Of a stretch of DNA of 64,000 nt, positions 46,001 through 61,400 are shown in pieces (positions within the stretch are counted from its first letter, which is position 1; each line of letters opens with the position of its first letter). The DNA comes from Nemertoderma westbladi (lineage: Eukaryota; Xenacoelomorpha; Nemertodermatida; Nemertodermatidae), in the NCBI GenBank assembly GCA_032718475.1, contig JAUCBJ010008176.1, positions 21,263 to 85,262 of the forward strand. The letters are read 5' to 3'. Position numbers and translations under genes: made by a program. A model generated the notes under the pieces. It had not been told where the DNA came from and did not search any database. It saw nothing but the letters and a program-made list of their open reading frames with translations.

Positions 46001-49000
46001 TCGCGCCACATCCCACGGGTTCCATCATCTCGGCTGTATGAACACCTCCATCTTCCACGAGCTCTCGCGCCACATCCCATGGGTTCCATCATCTCAGCTG
46101 TATGAACACCTCCATCTTCCACGAGCTTTCCCGCCACATCCCACGGGTTCCATCATCTCAGCTGTATGAACACCTCCATCTTGCACGAGCTCTCGCGCCA
46201 CATCCCACGGGTTGCATCATCTCAGCTGTATGAACACCTCCATCTTCCACGATCACTCGCGCCACATCCCACGGGTTCCATCATCTCAGCTGTATGAACA
46301 CCTCCATCTTCCACGATCACTCGCGCCACATCCCACGGATTTCATCATCTCAGCTGTATGAACACCTCCATCTTGCACGAGCTCTCGCGCCACATCCCAC
46401 GGGTTGCATCATCTCAGCTGTATGAACACCTCCATCTTCCACGATCACTCGCGCCACATCCCACGGGTTCCATCATCTCAGCTGTATGAACACCTCCATC
46501 TTCCACGATCACTCGCGCCACATCCCACGGATTTCATCATCTCAGCTGTATGAACACCTCCATCTTGCACGAGCTCTCGCGCCACATCCCACGGGTTGCA
46601 TCATCTCAGCTGTATGAACACCTCCATCTTCCACGATCAGTCGCGCCACATCCCACGGGTTCCATCATCTCAGCTGTATGAACACCTCCATCTTCCACGA
46701 TCACTCGCGCCACATCCCACGGGTTCCATCATCTCAGCTGTATGAACACCTCCATCTTCCACGAGCTCCCCCGCCACATCCCACGGGTTCCATCATCTCA
46801 GCTGTATGAACACCTCCATCTTCCACGATCACTCCCGCCACATCCCACGGGTTCCATCATCTCAGCTGTATGAACACCTCCATCTTCCACGATCACTCGC
46901 GCCACATCCCACGGTTCCATCATCTCAGCTGTATGAACACCTCCCTCTTCCACGATCACTCGCGCCACATCCCACGGGTTCCATCATCTCAACTGTATGA
47001 ACACCTCCATCTTCCACGAGCTCTCGCGCCACATCCCACGGGTTCCATCATCTCAGCTGTATGAACACCTCCATCTTCCACGAGCTCTCCCGCCACATCC
47101 CACGGGTTCCATCATCTCAGCTGTATGAACACCTCCATCTTCCACGATCACTCGCGCCACATCCCACGGGTTCCATCATCTCAGCTGTATGAACACCTCC
47201 ATCTTCCATGATCACTCGCGCCACATCCCACGGATTTCATCATCTCAGCTGTATGAACACCTCCATCTTGCACGAGCTCTCGCGCCACATCCCACGGGTT
47301 GCATCATCTCAGCTGTATGAACACCTCCATCTTCCACGATCACTCGCGCCACATCCCACGGGTTCCATCATCTCAGCTGTATGAACACCTCCATCTTCCA
47401 CGATCACTCGCGCCACATCCCACGGGTTCCATCATCTCAGCTGTATGAACACCTCCATCTTCCACGATCACTCGCGCCACATCCCACGGGTTCCATCATC
47501 TCAACTGTATGAACACCTCCATCTTCCACGAGCTCTCGCGCCACATCCCACGGGTTCCATCATCTCAGCTGTATGAACACCTCCATCTTCCACGAGCTCT
47601 CCCGCCACATCCCACGGGTTCCATCATCTCAGCTGTATGAACACCTTCATCTTCCACGATCACTCGCGCCACATCCCACGGGTTCCATCATCTCAGCTGT
47701 ATGAACACCTCCATCGTCCATGATCACTCGCGCCACATCCCACGGGTTCCATCATCTCAGCTGTATGAACACCTCCATCTTCCACGAGCTCTCGCGCCAC
47801 ATCCCACGGGTTCCATCATCTCAGCTGTATGAACACCTCCATCTTCCACGATCACTCGCGCCACATCCCACGGATTTCATCATCTCAGCTGTATGAACAC
47901 CTCCATCTTGCACGAGCTCTCGCGCCACATCCCACGGGTTGCATCATCTCAGCTGTATGAACACCTCCATCTTCCACGATCACTCGCGCCACATCCCACG
48001 GGTTCCATCATCTCAGCTGTATGAACACCTCCATCTTCCATGATCACTCGCGCCACATCCCACGGATTTCATCATCTCAGCTGTATGAACACCTCCATCT
48101 TGCACGAGCTCTCGCGCCACATCCCACGGGTTGCATCATCTCAGCTGTATGAACACCTCCATCTTCCACGATCACTCGCGCCACATCCCACGGGTTCCAT
48201 CATCTCAGCTGTATGAACACCTCCATCTTCCACGATCACTCGCGCCACATCCCACGGGTTCCATCATCTCAGCTGTATGAACACCTCCATCTTCCACGAT
48301 CACTCGCGCCACATCCCACGGGTTCCATCATCTCAACTGTATGAACACCTCCATCTTCCACGAGCTCTCGCGCCACATCCCACGGGTTCCATCATCTTAG
48401 CTGTATGAACACCTCCATCTTCCACGAGCTCTCCCGCCACATCCCACGGGTTCCATCATCTCAGCTGTATGAACACCTTCATCTTCCACGATCACTCGCA
48501 CCACATCCCACGGGTTCCATCATCTCAGCTGTATGAACACCTCCATCGTCCATGATCACTCGCGCCACATCCCACGGGTTCCATCATCTCAGCTGTATGA
48601 ACACCTCCATCTTCCACGAGCTCTCGCGCCACATCCCACGAGTTCCATCATCTCAGCTGTATGAACACCTCCATCTCCCACGAGCTCTCCCGCCACATCC
48701 CACGGGTTCCATCATCTCAGCTGTATGAATACCTCCATCTTCCACGATCACTCGCGCCACATCCCACGGGTTCCATCATCTCAGCTGTATGAGCACCTCC
48801 ATCTTCCACGAGCTCTCGCGCCACATCCCACGGGTTCCATCATCTCAGCTGTATGAACACCTCCATCTTCCACGAGCTCTCGCGCCACATCCCACGAGTT
48901 CCATCATCTCAGCTGTATGAACACCTCCATCTTCCACGAGCTCTCCCGCCACATCCCACGGGTTCCATCATCTCAGCTGTATGAACACCTCCACCTTCCA

Positions 49001-51761
49001 CGAGCTCTCGCGCCACATCCCACGGGTTCCATCATCTCAGCTGTATGAACACCTCCATCTTCCACGAGCTCTCGCGCCACATCCCACGGGTTCCATCATC
49101 TCAGCTGTATGAACACCTCCATCTTCCACGAGCTCTCGCGCCACATCCCACGGGTTCCATCATCTCAGCTGTATGAACACCTCCATCTTCCACGAGCTCT
49201 CGCGCCACATCCCACGGGTTCCATCATCTCAGCTGTATGAACACCTCCATCTTCCACGAGCTCTCGCGCCACATCCCACGGGTTCCATCATCTCAGCTGT
49301 ATGAACACCTCCATCTTCCACGAGCTCTCCCGCCACATCCCACGGGTTCCATCATCTCAGCTGTATGAACACCTCCACCTTCCACGATCTCTCGCGCCAC
49401 ATCCCACGGGTTCCATCATCTCGGCTGTATGAACACCTCCATCTTCCACGAGCTCTCGCGCCACATCCCACGGGTTCCATCATCTCAGCTGTATGAACAC
49501 CTCCATCTTCCACGATCACTCCCGCCACATCCCACGGGTTCCATCATCTCAGCTGTATGAACACCTCCATCTTGCACGAGCTCTCGCGCCACATCCCACG
49601 GGTTGCATCATCTCAGCTGTATGAACACCTCCATCTTCCACGATCACTCGCGCCACATCCCACGGGTTCCATCATCTCAGCTGTATGAACACCTCCATCT
49701 TCCACGATCACTCGCGCCACATCCCACGGATTTCATCATCTCAGCTGTATGAACACCTCCATCTTGCACGAGCTCTCGCGCCACATCCCACGGGTTGCAT
49801 CATCTCAGCTGTATGAACACCTCCATCTTCCACGATCACTCGCGCCACATCCCACGGGTTCCATCATCTCAGCTGTATGAACACCTCCATCTTCCACGAT
49901 CACTCGCGCCACATCCCACGGATTTCATCATCTCAGCTGTATGAACACCTCCATCTTGCACGAGCTCTCGCGCCACATCCCACGGGTTGCATCATCTCAG
50001 CTGTATGAACACCTCCATCTTCCACGATCACTCGCGCCACATCCCACGGGTTCCATCATCTCAGCTGTATGAACACCTCCATCTTCCACGATCACTCGCG
50101 CCACATCCCACGGGTTCCATCATCTCAGCTGTATGAACACCTCCATCTTCCACGAGCTCTCCCGCCACATCCCACGGGTTCCATCATCTCAGCTGTATGA
50201 ACACCTCCATCTTCCACGATCACTCGCGCCACATCCCACGGGTTCCATCATCTCAGCTGTATGAACACCTCCATCTTCCATGATCACTCGCGCCACATCC
50301 CACGGGTTCCATCATCTCAGCTGTATGAACACCTCCATCTTCCACGAGCTCTCGCGCCACATCCCACGGGTTCCATCATCTCAGCTGTATGAACACCTCC
50401 ATCTTCCACGAGCTCTCGCGCCACATCCCACGGGTTCCATCATCTCAGCTGTATGAACACCTCCATCTTCCACGATCACTCGCGCCACATCCCACGGGTT
50501 CCATCATCTCAGCTGTATGAACACCTCCATCTTCCACGATCACTCGCGCCACATCCCACGGGTTCCATCATCTCAGCTGTATGAACACCTCCATCTTCCA
50601 CGAGCTCTCGCGCCACATCCCACGGGTTCCATCATCTCAGCTGTATGAACACCTCCATCTTCCACGAGCTCTCCCGCCACATCCCACGGGTTCCATCATC
50701 TCAGCTGTATGAACACCTCCATCTTCCACGATCACTCGCGCCACATCCCACGGGTTCCATCATCTCAGCTGTATGAACACCTCCATCTTCCACGAGCTCT
50801 CGCGCCACATCCCACGGGTTCCATCATCTCAGCTGTATGAACACCTCCATCTTCCACGAGCTCTCGCGCCACATCCCACGGGTTCCATCATCTCAGCTGT
50901 ATGAACACCTCCATCTTCCACGAGCTCTCGCGCCACATCCCACGGGTTCCATCATCTCAGCTGTATGAACACCTCCATCTTCCACGATCACTCGCGCCAC
51001 ATCCCACGGGTTCCATCATCTCAGCTGTATGAACACCTCCATCTTCCACGAGCTCTCGCGCCACATCCCACGGGTTCCATCATCTCAGCTGTATGAACAC
51101 CTCCATCTTCCACGAGCTCTCGCGCCACATCCCACGGGTTCCATCATCTCAGCTGTATGAACACCTCCATCTTCCACGAGCTCTCGCGCCACATCCCACG
51201 GGTTCCATCATCTCAGCTGTATGAACACCTCCATCTTCCACGAGCTCTCGCGCCACATCCCACGGGTTCCATCATCTCAGCTGTATGAACACCTCCATCT
51301 TCCACGATCACTCGCGCCACATCCCACGGGTTCCATCATCTCAGCTGTATGAACACCTCCATCTTCCACGATCACTCGCGCCACATCCCACGGGTTCCAT
51401 CATCTCAGCTGTATGAACACCTCCATCTTCCACGAGCTCTCGCGCCACATCCCACGGGTTCCATCATCTCAGCTGTATGAACACCTCCATCTTCCACGAG
51501 CTCTCCCGCCACATCCCACGGGTTCCATCATCTCAGCTGTATGAACACCTCCATCTTCCACGATCACTCGCGCCACATCCCACGGGTTCCATCATCTCAG
51601 CTGTATGAACACCTCCATCTTCCACGATCACTCGCGCCACATCCCACGGGTTCCATCATCTCAGCTGTATGAACACCTCCATCTTCCACGAGCTCTCGCG
51701 CCACATCCCACGGGTTCCATCATCTCAGCTGTATGAACACCTCCATCTTCCACGAGCTCTC
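40098..51761. repeat. 64-bp tandem array, about 182 copies
   Basis: The unit is CATCTCAGCTGTATGAACAC, then CTCCATCTTCCACGATCACT, then CGCGCCACATCCCACGGGTT, then CCAT. The main variants are ACGAGCTCTCGCG or ACGAGCTCTCCCG for ACGATCACTCGCG, CTTGCACGAG, GGATTTCAT and GGGTTGCAT. Variants occur in a fixed order that defines larger blocks. A few units are 63 bp (CACGGTTCC). The right 1.5 kb is the most uniform. Short frames recur only because units repeat. 64 is not a multiple of three, so no long frame survives. Confidence 0.96.
40700..49080. repeat. higher-order repeat blocks in the 64-bp array
   Basis: A block with the same order of variants (single 63-bp unit, CATCGTCCATG, ACCTTCATC, CTCCACCTT) starts near 40700, 43390 and 46800. 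Offsets are 2,687 bp between copies 1 and 2 and 3,391 bp between copies 2 and 3. These are 42 and 53 units minus one base. Copies match for about 2.3 kb and then diverge. Confidence 0.8.
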
Positions 51762-52269
51762 CTCACTCGACTCTTATTATTATTCCTTTTAATGCAGGAC
51801 TAGCCCATATAGATAAACAGATAGAATTAACAATAAAGTACAACAACATAAAGATAAATATATAATATATATAATGAACACAATATAGATAAATATATAA
51901 TATTAATATATATAATAAACACAATATAGATAAATATATAATATTAATATATATAATAAACACAATATAGATAAATACAAATTTATAATTTCCTTTAAGG
52001 TATAAATACAGTGATGTACATATTCATCACTGTATCTGTAGACACTGCCTCTCGACTTGTTCGAATAGGTATCACGCTCTAAGTTGCTCTGAATGTCCCC
52101 CCCTCGCTAGACTTGCCTCCATGTGAACTGAGAAAAAAAAACTACGTAAAATTTTTATATATATTTATTTAAAAAACTAAGTTTATTTTATTTATTCTTT
52201 ATCGCCCATAGTAAAATTGCTAAATAGTATAGTGATATAAGTGATATTATTATATTATTAAATAATTTT
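51762..52269. other. AT-rich spacer between the 64-bp and 42-bp arrays
   Basis: At 51840-51975 a 50-bp AT-rich unit with AACACAATATAGATAAATAT is repeated about three times. The rest is AT-rich unique sequence. No gene. Confidence 0.7.
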
Positions 52270-52310
52270 AACAGGCCGTCCTCCATTTACCCCGACTGGG
52301 GGTGTATATA
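52270..52310 (+). mobile_element. copy of the LINE 3' end
   Basis: TTTACCCCGACTGGGGGTGT at 52287 matches, on the opposite strand, the end of the LINE near 21775 (TACACCCCCACTCGGGGTAA). It is probably a very short 5'-truncated insertion of the same family. Confidence 0.45.
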
Positions 52311-52472
52311 TTACAGTACTGTATATTATTATTAATAAGTTTTCCATCTGGAACCACTATTACCTCAATCTACAAATAATCTTATTTGTTGTTAATAAAT
52401 TACTAGATATGTCAACTAGGCAACTGAGACCGTAGCGAAACGTTAACAAAACTCATAACAAAACGCTGTTCG

Positions 52473-55400
52473 CTCAAACTACTCCAACACTACCTCCAGT
52501 CACTCCGCTACTCTCACCAACTACTCCAACACTACCTCCAGTCACTCCGCTACTCTCACCAACTACTCCAACACTACCTACAGTCACACCGCTTCTCACA
52601 CCAACTACTCCAACACTACCTCCAGTCACTCCGCTACTCTTACCAACTACTCCAACATTACCTCCAGTCACTCCGCTACTCTCACCAACTACTCCCAACA
52701 CTACCTCCAGTCACACCGCTACTCACACCAACTACTCCAACACTACCTCCAGTCACTCCGCCACTCTCACCAACTGCCCCAACACTACCTCCAGTCACTC
52801 CGCTACTCTCACCAACTACTCCATCACTACCTCCAGTCACTCCGCTACTCTCACCAACTACTCCCAACACTACCTCCAGTCACACCGCTTCTCACACCAA
52901 CTACTCCAACACTACCCCCCGTCACTCCGCTACTCTCACCAACTACTCCAACACTACCCCCGTCACTCCGCTACTCTCACCAACTACTCCATCACTACCT
53001 CCAGTCACACCGCTTCTCACACCAACTACTCCAACACTACCTCCAGTCACTCCGCTACTCTCACCAACTACTCCAACACTACCTCCAGTCACTCCGCCAC
53101 TCTCACCAACTACTCCAACACTACCTCCAGTCACTCCGCTACTCTCACCAACTACTCCAACACTACCTCCAGTCACTCCGCTTCTCTCACCAACTACTCC
53201 AACACTACCTCCAGTCACACCGCTACTCTCACCAACTACTCCAACACTACCCCCGTCACTCCGCTACTCTCACCAACTACTCCAACACTACCTCCAGTCA
53301 CACCGCTTCTCACACCAACTACTCCAACACTACCTCCAGTCACACCGCTACTCTCACCAACTACTCCAACACTACCTCCAGTCACTCCGCTACTCTCACC
53401 AACTACTCCAACACTACCTCCAGTCACTCCGCCACTCTCACCAACTACTCCAACACTACCTCCAGTCACTCCGCTACTCTCACCAACTACTCCAACACTA
53501 CCTCCAGTCACTCCGCTACTCTCACCAACTACTCCAACACTACCTCCAGTCACTCCGCTACTCTCACCAACTACTCCAACACTACCTCCAGTCACTCGCA
53601 CTCACCAACTACTCCACACTACCTCCAGTCACTCCGCTACTCCACCAACTACTCCAACACTACCTCCAGTCACTCCGCTTCTCACACCAACTACTCCAAC
53701 ACTACCTCCAGTCACACCGCCACTCTCACCAACTACTCCAACATTACCTCCAGTCACTCCGCTTCTCACACCAACTACTCCAACACTACCTCCAGTCACT
53801 CCGCTACTCTCACCAACTACTCCAACACTACCTCCAGTCACTCCGCTACTCTCACCAACTACTCCAACACTACCTCCAGTCCACTCCGCTACTCTCACCA
53901 ACTACTCCAACACTACCTCCAGTCACTCCGCTACTCTCACCAACTACTCCAACACTACCTCCAGTCACTCCGCTTCTCACACCAACTACTCCAACACTAC
54001 CTCCAGTCACTCCGCTACTCTCACCAACTACTCCAACACTACCTCCAGTCACTCCGCTACTCTCACCAACTACTCCAACACTACCTCCAGTCACTCCGCT
54101 ACTCTCACCAACTACTCCAACACTACCTCCAGTCACACCGCCACTTTCACCAACTACTCCAACACTACCTACAGTCACTCCGCTACTCACACCAACTACT
54201 CCAACACTACCCCCAGTCACTCCGCTACTCTCACCAACTACCCCAACACTACCTCCAGTCACTCCGCTACTCACACCAACTACCCCAACACTACCTCCAG
54301 TCACACTGCCACTCACACCAACTACTCCAACACTACCTCCAGTCACACCGCTTCTCACACCAACTACTCCAACACTACCTCCAGTCACTCCGCTACTCTC
54401 ACCAACTACTCCAACACTACCTCCAGTCACTCCGCTACTCTCACCAACTACTCCAACACTACCTCCAGTCACACCGCCACTTTCACCAACTACTCCAACA
54501 CTACCTCCAGTCACTCCGCTACTCTCACCAACTACTCCAACACTACCCCCAGTCACTCCGCTACTCTCACCAACTACTCCAACACTACCCCCAGTCACTC
54601 CGCCACTCTCACCAACTACTCCAACACTACCCCCCGTCACTCCGCTTCTCACACCAAACTACTCTATACTCCAACACTACCTCCAGTCACTCCGCTACTC
54701 TCACCAACTACTCCAACACTACCTCCAGTCACTCCGCTACTCTCACCAACTACTCCAACACTACCCCCCATCACTCCGCTACTCTCACCAACTACTCCAA
54801 CACTACCCCCCGTCACTCCGCTACTCTCACCAACTACTCCAACACTACCTCCAGTCACTCCGCTACTCTCACCAACTACTCCATCACTACCTCCAGTCAC
54901 ACCGCTTCTCACACCAACTACTCTAACACTACCCCCCGTCACTCCGCTACTCTCACCAACTACTCCATCACTACCCCGTCACTCCGCTACTCTCACCAAC
55001 TACTCCATCACTACCTCCAGTCACACCGCTTCTCACACCAATACTACCTCCAGTCACTCCGCTACTCTCACCAACTACTCCAACACTACCTCCAGTCACT
55101 CCGCTACTCTCACCAACTACTCCAACACTACCTCCAGTCACTCCGCTACTCTCACCAACTACTCCAACACTACCCCCAGTCACTCCGCTACTCTCACCAA
55201 CTACTCCAACACTACCTCCAGTCACACCGCTACTCTCACCAACTACTCCATCACTACCTCCAGTCCACTCACACCGCTTACTCTCACCAACTACTCCAAC
55301 ACTACCTCCAGTCACTCCGCTACTCTCACCAACTACTCCAACACTACCTCCAGTCACTCCGCTACTCTCACCAACTACTCCAACACTACCCCCAGTCACT

Positions 55401-58400
55401 CCGCTACTCTCACCAACTACTCCAACACTACCTCCAGTCACTCCGCTACTCTCACCAACTACTCCATCACTACCTCCAGTCACTCCGCCTACTCTCCACC
55501 AAACTACTCCCAACACTACCTCCAGTCACTCCGCTACTCTCACCAACTACTCCAACACTACCTCCAGTCACTCCGCTACTCTCACCAACTACTCCAACAC
55601 TACCTCCAGTCACTCCACTACTCTCACCAACTACTCCAACACTACCTCCAGTCACTCCGCTTCTCACACCAACTACTCCAACACTACCTCCAGTCACTCC
55701 GCTACTCACACCAACTACTCCATCACTACCTCCAGTCACTCCGCTACTCTCACCAACTACTCCAACACTACCTCCAGTCACTCCGCTACTCACACCAACT
55801 ACTCCAACACTACCTCCAGTCACTCCGCTACTCTCACCAACTACTCCAACACTACCTCCAGTCACTCCGCTACTCTCACCAACTACTCCATCACTACCTC
55901 CAGTCACTCCGCTACTCTCACCAACTACTCCAACACTACCTCCAGTCACTCTGCTACTCACACCAACTACTCCATCACTACCTACAGTCACTCCGCTACT
56001 CACACCAACTACTCCATCACTACCTCCAGTCACACCGCCACTCTCACCAACTACTCCAACACTACTTCCAGTCACTCCACTACTCTCACCAACACTACCT
56101 CCAGTCACTCCGCTACTCTCACCAACTACTCCAACACTACCTCCAGTCACTCCGCTACTCTCACCAACTACTCCAACACTACCTCCAGTCACTCCGCTAC
56201 TCTCACCAACTACTCCAACACTACCTCCAGTCACTCCGCTACTCACACCAACTACTCCAACACTACCTCCAGTCACTCCGCTACTCTCACCAACTACTCC
56301 AACACTACCTCCAGTCACTCCGCTACTCTCACCAACTACTCCAACACTACCTCCAGTCACTCCGCTACTCTCACCAACTACTCCAACACTACCTCCAGTC
56401 ACTCCGCTACTCACACCAACTACTCCAACACTACCTCCAGTCACTCCGCTACTCTCACCAACTACTCCAACACTACCTCCAGTCACTCCGCTACTCACAC
56501 CAACTACTCCATCACTACCTCCAGTCACTCCGCTACTCACACCAACTACTCCAACACTACCTCCAGTCACTCCGCTACTCTCACCAACTACTCCAACACT
56601 ACCTCCAGTCACTCCGCTACTCACACCAACTACTCCAACACTACCTCCAGTCACTCCGCTACTCACACCAACTACTCCAACACTACCTCCAGTAACTCTG
56701 CTACTCTCACCAACTACTCCAACATTACCTCCAGTCACACCGCTACTCTCACCAACTACTCCAACACTACCTCCAGTCACTCCACTACTCTCACCAACTA
56801 CTCCAACACTACCTCCAGTCACTCCACTACTCTCACCAACTACTCCATCACTACCTCCAGTCACTCCGCTTCTCACACCAACTACTCCAACACTACCTCC
56901 AGGCACTCCGCTACTCTCACCAACTACTCCATCACTACCTCCAGTCACTCCGCTTCTCACACCAACTACTCCAACACTACCTCCAGTCACTCCGCTACTC
57001 TCACCAACTACTCCAACACTACCTCCAGTCACCACGCCACTCTCACCAACTGCTCCAACACTACCTCCAGTCACTCCGCTACTCTCACCAACTACTCCAA
57101 CACTACCTCCAGTCACCACGCCACTCTCACCAACTACTCTAACACTACCTCCAGTCACTCCACTACTCTCACCAACTACACCATCACTACCTCCAGTCAC
57201 TCCGCTTCTCACACCAACTACTCCAACATTACCTCCAGTCACTCCGCTACTCCCACCAACTACTCCAACACTACCTCCAGTCACTCCGCTACTCTCACCA
57301 ACTACTCCAACACTACCTCCAGTCACCACGCCACTCTCACCAACTACTCCAACACTACCTCCAGTCACTCCGCTACTCTCACCAACTACTCCAACACTAC
57401 CTCCAGTCACCACGCCACTCTCACCAACTACTCTAACACTACCCCCAGTCACTCCGCCACTCTCACCAACTACTCCAACACTACCTCCAGTCACTCCGCC
57501 ACTCTCACCAACTACTCCAACACTACCTCCAGTCACCACGCCACTCTCACCAACTACTCCAACACTACCTCCAGTCACTCCGCTACTCTCACCAACTACT
57601 CCAACACTACCCCCCGTCACTCCGCTACTCCCACCAACTACTCCAACACTACCTCCAGTCACTCCGCTACTCTCACCAACTACTCAATCACTACCTCCAG
57701 TCACTCCGCTACTCTCACCAACTACTCCATCACTACCTCCAGTCACTCCGCTTCTCACACCAACTACTCCAACACTACCTCCAGTCACTCCGCTACTCTC
57801 ACCAACTACTCCAACACTACCTCCAGTCACCACGCCACTCTCACCAACTACTCCTCACTACCTCCAGTCACTCCGCTACTCTCACCAACTACTCCAACAC
57901 TACCCCCCGTCACTCCGCTTCTCACACCAACTACTCTAACACTACCCCCCGTCACTCCGCTACTCTCACCAACTACTCCAACACTACCCCCAGTCACTCC
58001 GCCACTCTCACCAACTACTCCAACACTACCTCCAGTCACACCGCTTCTCACACCAACTACTCCAACACTACCCCCCGTCACTCCGCCACTCTTACCAACT
58101 ACTCCAACACTACCTCCAGTCACTCCGCCGCTCTCACCAACTACTCCAACACTACCTCCAGTCACTCCGCCACTCTCACCAACTACTCCAACACTACCTC
58201 CAGTCACACCGCTTCTCACACCAACTACTCCAACACTACCCCCCGTCACTCCGCTACTCTCACCAACTACTCCAACACTACCTCCAGTCACTCCGCCGCT
58301 CTCACCAACTACTCCAACACTACCTCCAGTCACTCCGCCACTCTCACCAACTACTCCAACACTACCTCCAGTCACACCGCTGCTCACACCAACTACTCCT

Positions 58401-61400
58401 CACTACCTCCAGTCACTCCGCTTCTCACACCAACTACTCCAACACTACCCCCAGTCACTCCGCCACTCTCACCAACTACTCCAACACTACCTCCAGTCAC
58501 ACCGCTTCTCACACCAACTACTCCAACACTACCCCCAGTCACACCGCTTCTCACACCAACTACTCCAACACTACCTCCAGTCACACCGCTTCTCACACCA
58601 ACTACTCCAACACTACCCCCCGTCACTCCGCTACTCTCACCAACTACTCCAACACTACCTCCAGTCACACCGCCACTCTCACCAACTACTCCAACACTAC
58701 CTCCACCTCCAGTCACTCCGCTACTCCCACCAACTACTCCAACACTACCTCCAGTCACTCCGCTACTCTCACCAACTACTCCAACACTACCTCCAGTCAC
58801 TCCGCTACTCTCACCAACTACTCCATCACTACCTCCAGTCACTCCGCTACTCTCACCAACTACTCCAACTCGACCTCCACCTCCAGTCACTCCGCTACTC
58901 CCACCAACTACTCCAACACTACCTCCAGTCACTCCGCTACTCCCACCAACTACTCCAACACTACCTCCAGTCACTCCGCTACTCTTACCAACTACTCCAA
59001 CACTACCTCCAGTCACTCCGCTACTCTCACCAACTACTCCATCACTACCTCCAGTCACTCCGCTACTCTCACCAACTACTCCAACACGACCTCCACCTCC
59101 AGTCACTCCGCTACTCCCACCAACTACTCCAACACTACCTCCAGTCACTCCGCTACTCCCACCAACTACTCCAACACTACCTCCAGTCACTCCGCTACTC
59201 TCACCAACTACTCCAACACGACCTCCAGTCACTCCGCTACTCTCACCAACTACTCCAACACGACCTCCAGTCACTCCGCTACTCTCACCAACTACTCCAA
59301 CACGACCTCCACCTCCAGTCACTCCGCTACTCCCACCAACTACTCCAACACTACCTCCAGTCACTCCGCTACTCCCACCAACTACTCCAACACTACCTCC
59401 AGTCACTCCGCTACTCTCACCAACTACTCCAACACGACCTCCAGTCACTCCGCTACTCTCACCAACTACTCCAACACGACCTCCACCTCCAGTCACTCCG
59501 CTACTCCCACCAACTACTCCAACACTACCTCCAGTCACTCCGCTACTCCCACCAACTACTCCAACACTACCTCCAGTCACTCCGCTACTCCCACCAACTA
59601 CTCCAACATTACCTCCAGTCACACCGCCACTCTCACCAACTACTCCAACACTACCTCCAGTCACTCCGCTACTCTCACCAACTACTCCAACACTACCTCC
59701 AGTCACTCCGCTACTCACACCAACTACTCCTCACTACCTCCAGTCACTCCGCTACTCTCACCAACTACTCCATCACTACCTCCAGTCACTCCGCTACTCT
59801 CACCAACTACTCCAACACGACCTCCACCTCCAGTCACTCCGCTACTCCCACCAACTACTCCAACACTACCTCCAGTCACTCCGCTACTCCCACCAACTAC
59901 TCCAACACTACCTCCAGTCACTCCGCTACTCTCACCAACTACTCCAACACGACCTCCAGTCACTCCGCTACTCTCACCAACTACTCCAACACGACCTCCA
60001 GTCACTCCGCTACTCTCACCAACTACTCCAACACGACCTCCACCTCCAGTCACTCCGCTACTCCCACCAACTACTCCAACACTACCTCCAGTCACTCCGC
60101 TACTCCCACCAACTACTCCAACACTACCTCCAGTCACTCCGCTACTCTCACCAACTACTCCAACACGACCTCCAGTCACTCCGCTACTCTCACCAACTAC
60201 TCCAACACGACCTCCACCTCCAGTCACTCCGCTACTCCCACCAACTACTCCAACACTACCTCCAGTCACTCCGCTACTCCCACCAACTACTCCAACACTA
60301 CCTCCAGTCACTCCGCTACTCCCACCAACTACTCCAACATTACCTCCAGTCACTCCGCTACTCTCACCAACTACTCCAACACGACCTCCAGTCACTCCGC
60401 TACTCTCACCAACTACTCCAACACGACCTCCACCTCCAGTCACTCCGCTACTCCCACCAACTACTCCAACACTACCTCCAGTCACTCCGCTACTCCCACC
60501 AACTACTCCAACACTACCTCCAGTCACTCCGCTACTCTCACCAACTACTCCAACACGACCTCCAGTCACTCCGCTACTCTCACCAACTACTCCAACACGA
60601 CCTCCAGTCACTCCGCTACTCTCACCAACTACTCCAACACGACCTCCACCTCCAGTCACTCCGCTACTCCCACCAACTACTCCAACACTACCTCCAGTCA
60701 CTCCGCTACTCCCACCAACTACTCCAACACTACCTCCAGTCACTCCGCTACTCTCACCAACTACTCCAACACGACCTCCAGTCACTCCGCTACTCTCACC
60801 AACTACTCCAACACGACCTCCACCTCCAGTCACTCCGCTACTCCCACCAACTACTCCAACACTACCTCCAGTCACTCCGCTACTCTCACCAACTACTCCA
60901 TCACTACCTCCAGTCACTCCGCTACTCTCACCAACTACTCCAACACTACCTCCAGTCACTCCGCTACTCTCACCAACTACTCCAACACTACCTCCAGTCA
61001 CTCCGCTACTCACACCAACTACTCCTCACTACCTCCAGTCACTCCGCTACTCTCACCAACTACTCCAACACTACCTCCAGTCACTCCGCTACTCTCACCA
61101 ACTACTCCATCACAATCTCTAGACACACCGCTACTCGCACCAACTACTCCAACACTACCTCCAGTAACTCCGCTACTCTCACCAACTACTCCAACACTAC
61201 CTCCTATCACACCGCTTCTCACACCAACTACTCCAACACTACCTCCAGTAACTCCGCTACTCTCACCAACTACTCCAACACTACCTCCAGTCACACCGCT
61301 TCTCACACCAACTACTCCAACACTACCTCCAGTCACTCCGCCACTCTCACCAACTACTCCAACACTACCTCCAGTCACTCCGCTACTCTCACCAACTACT

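Noticed and set aside
55470-57662. 730-codon minus-strand frame of [14 protein letters not shown] repeats
   Set aside because: Three plus frames are also open over the same array, and 41-bp units shift the frame elsewhere. Openness follows from the 42-bp period and composition.
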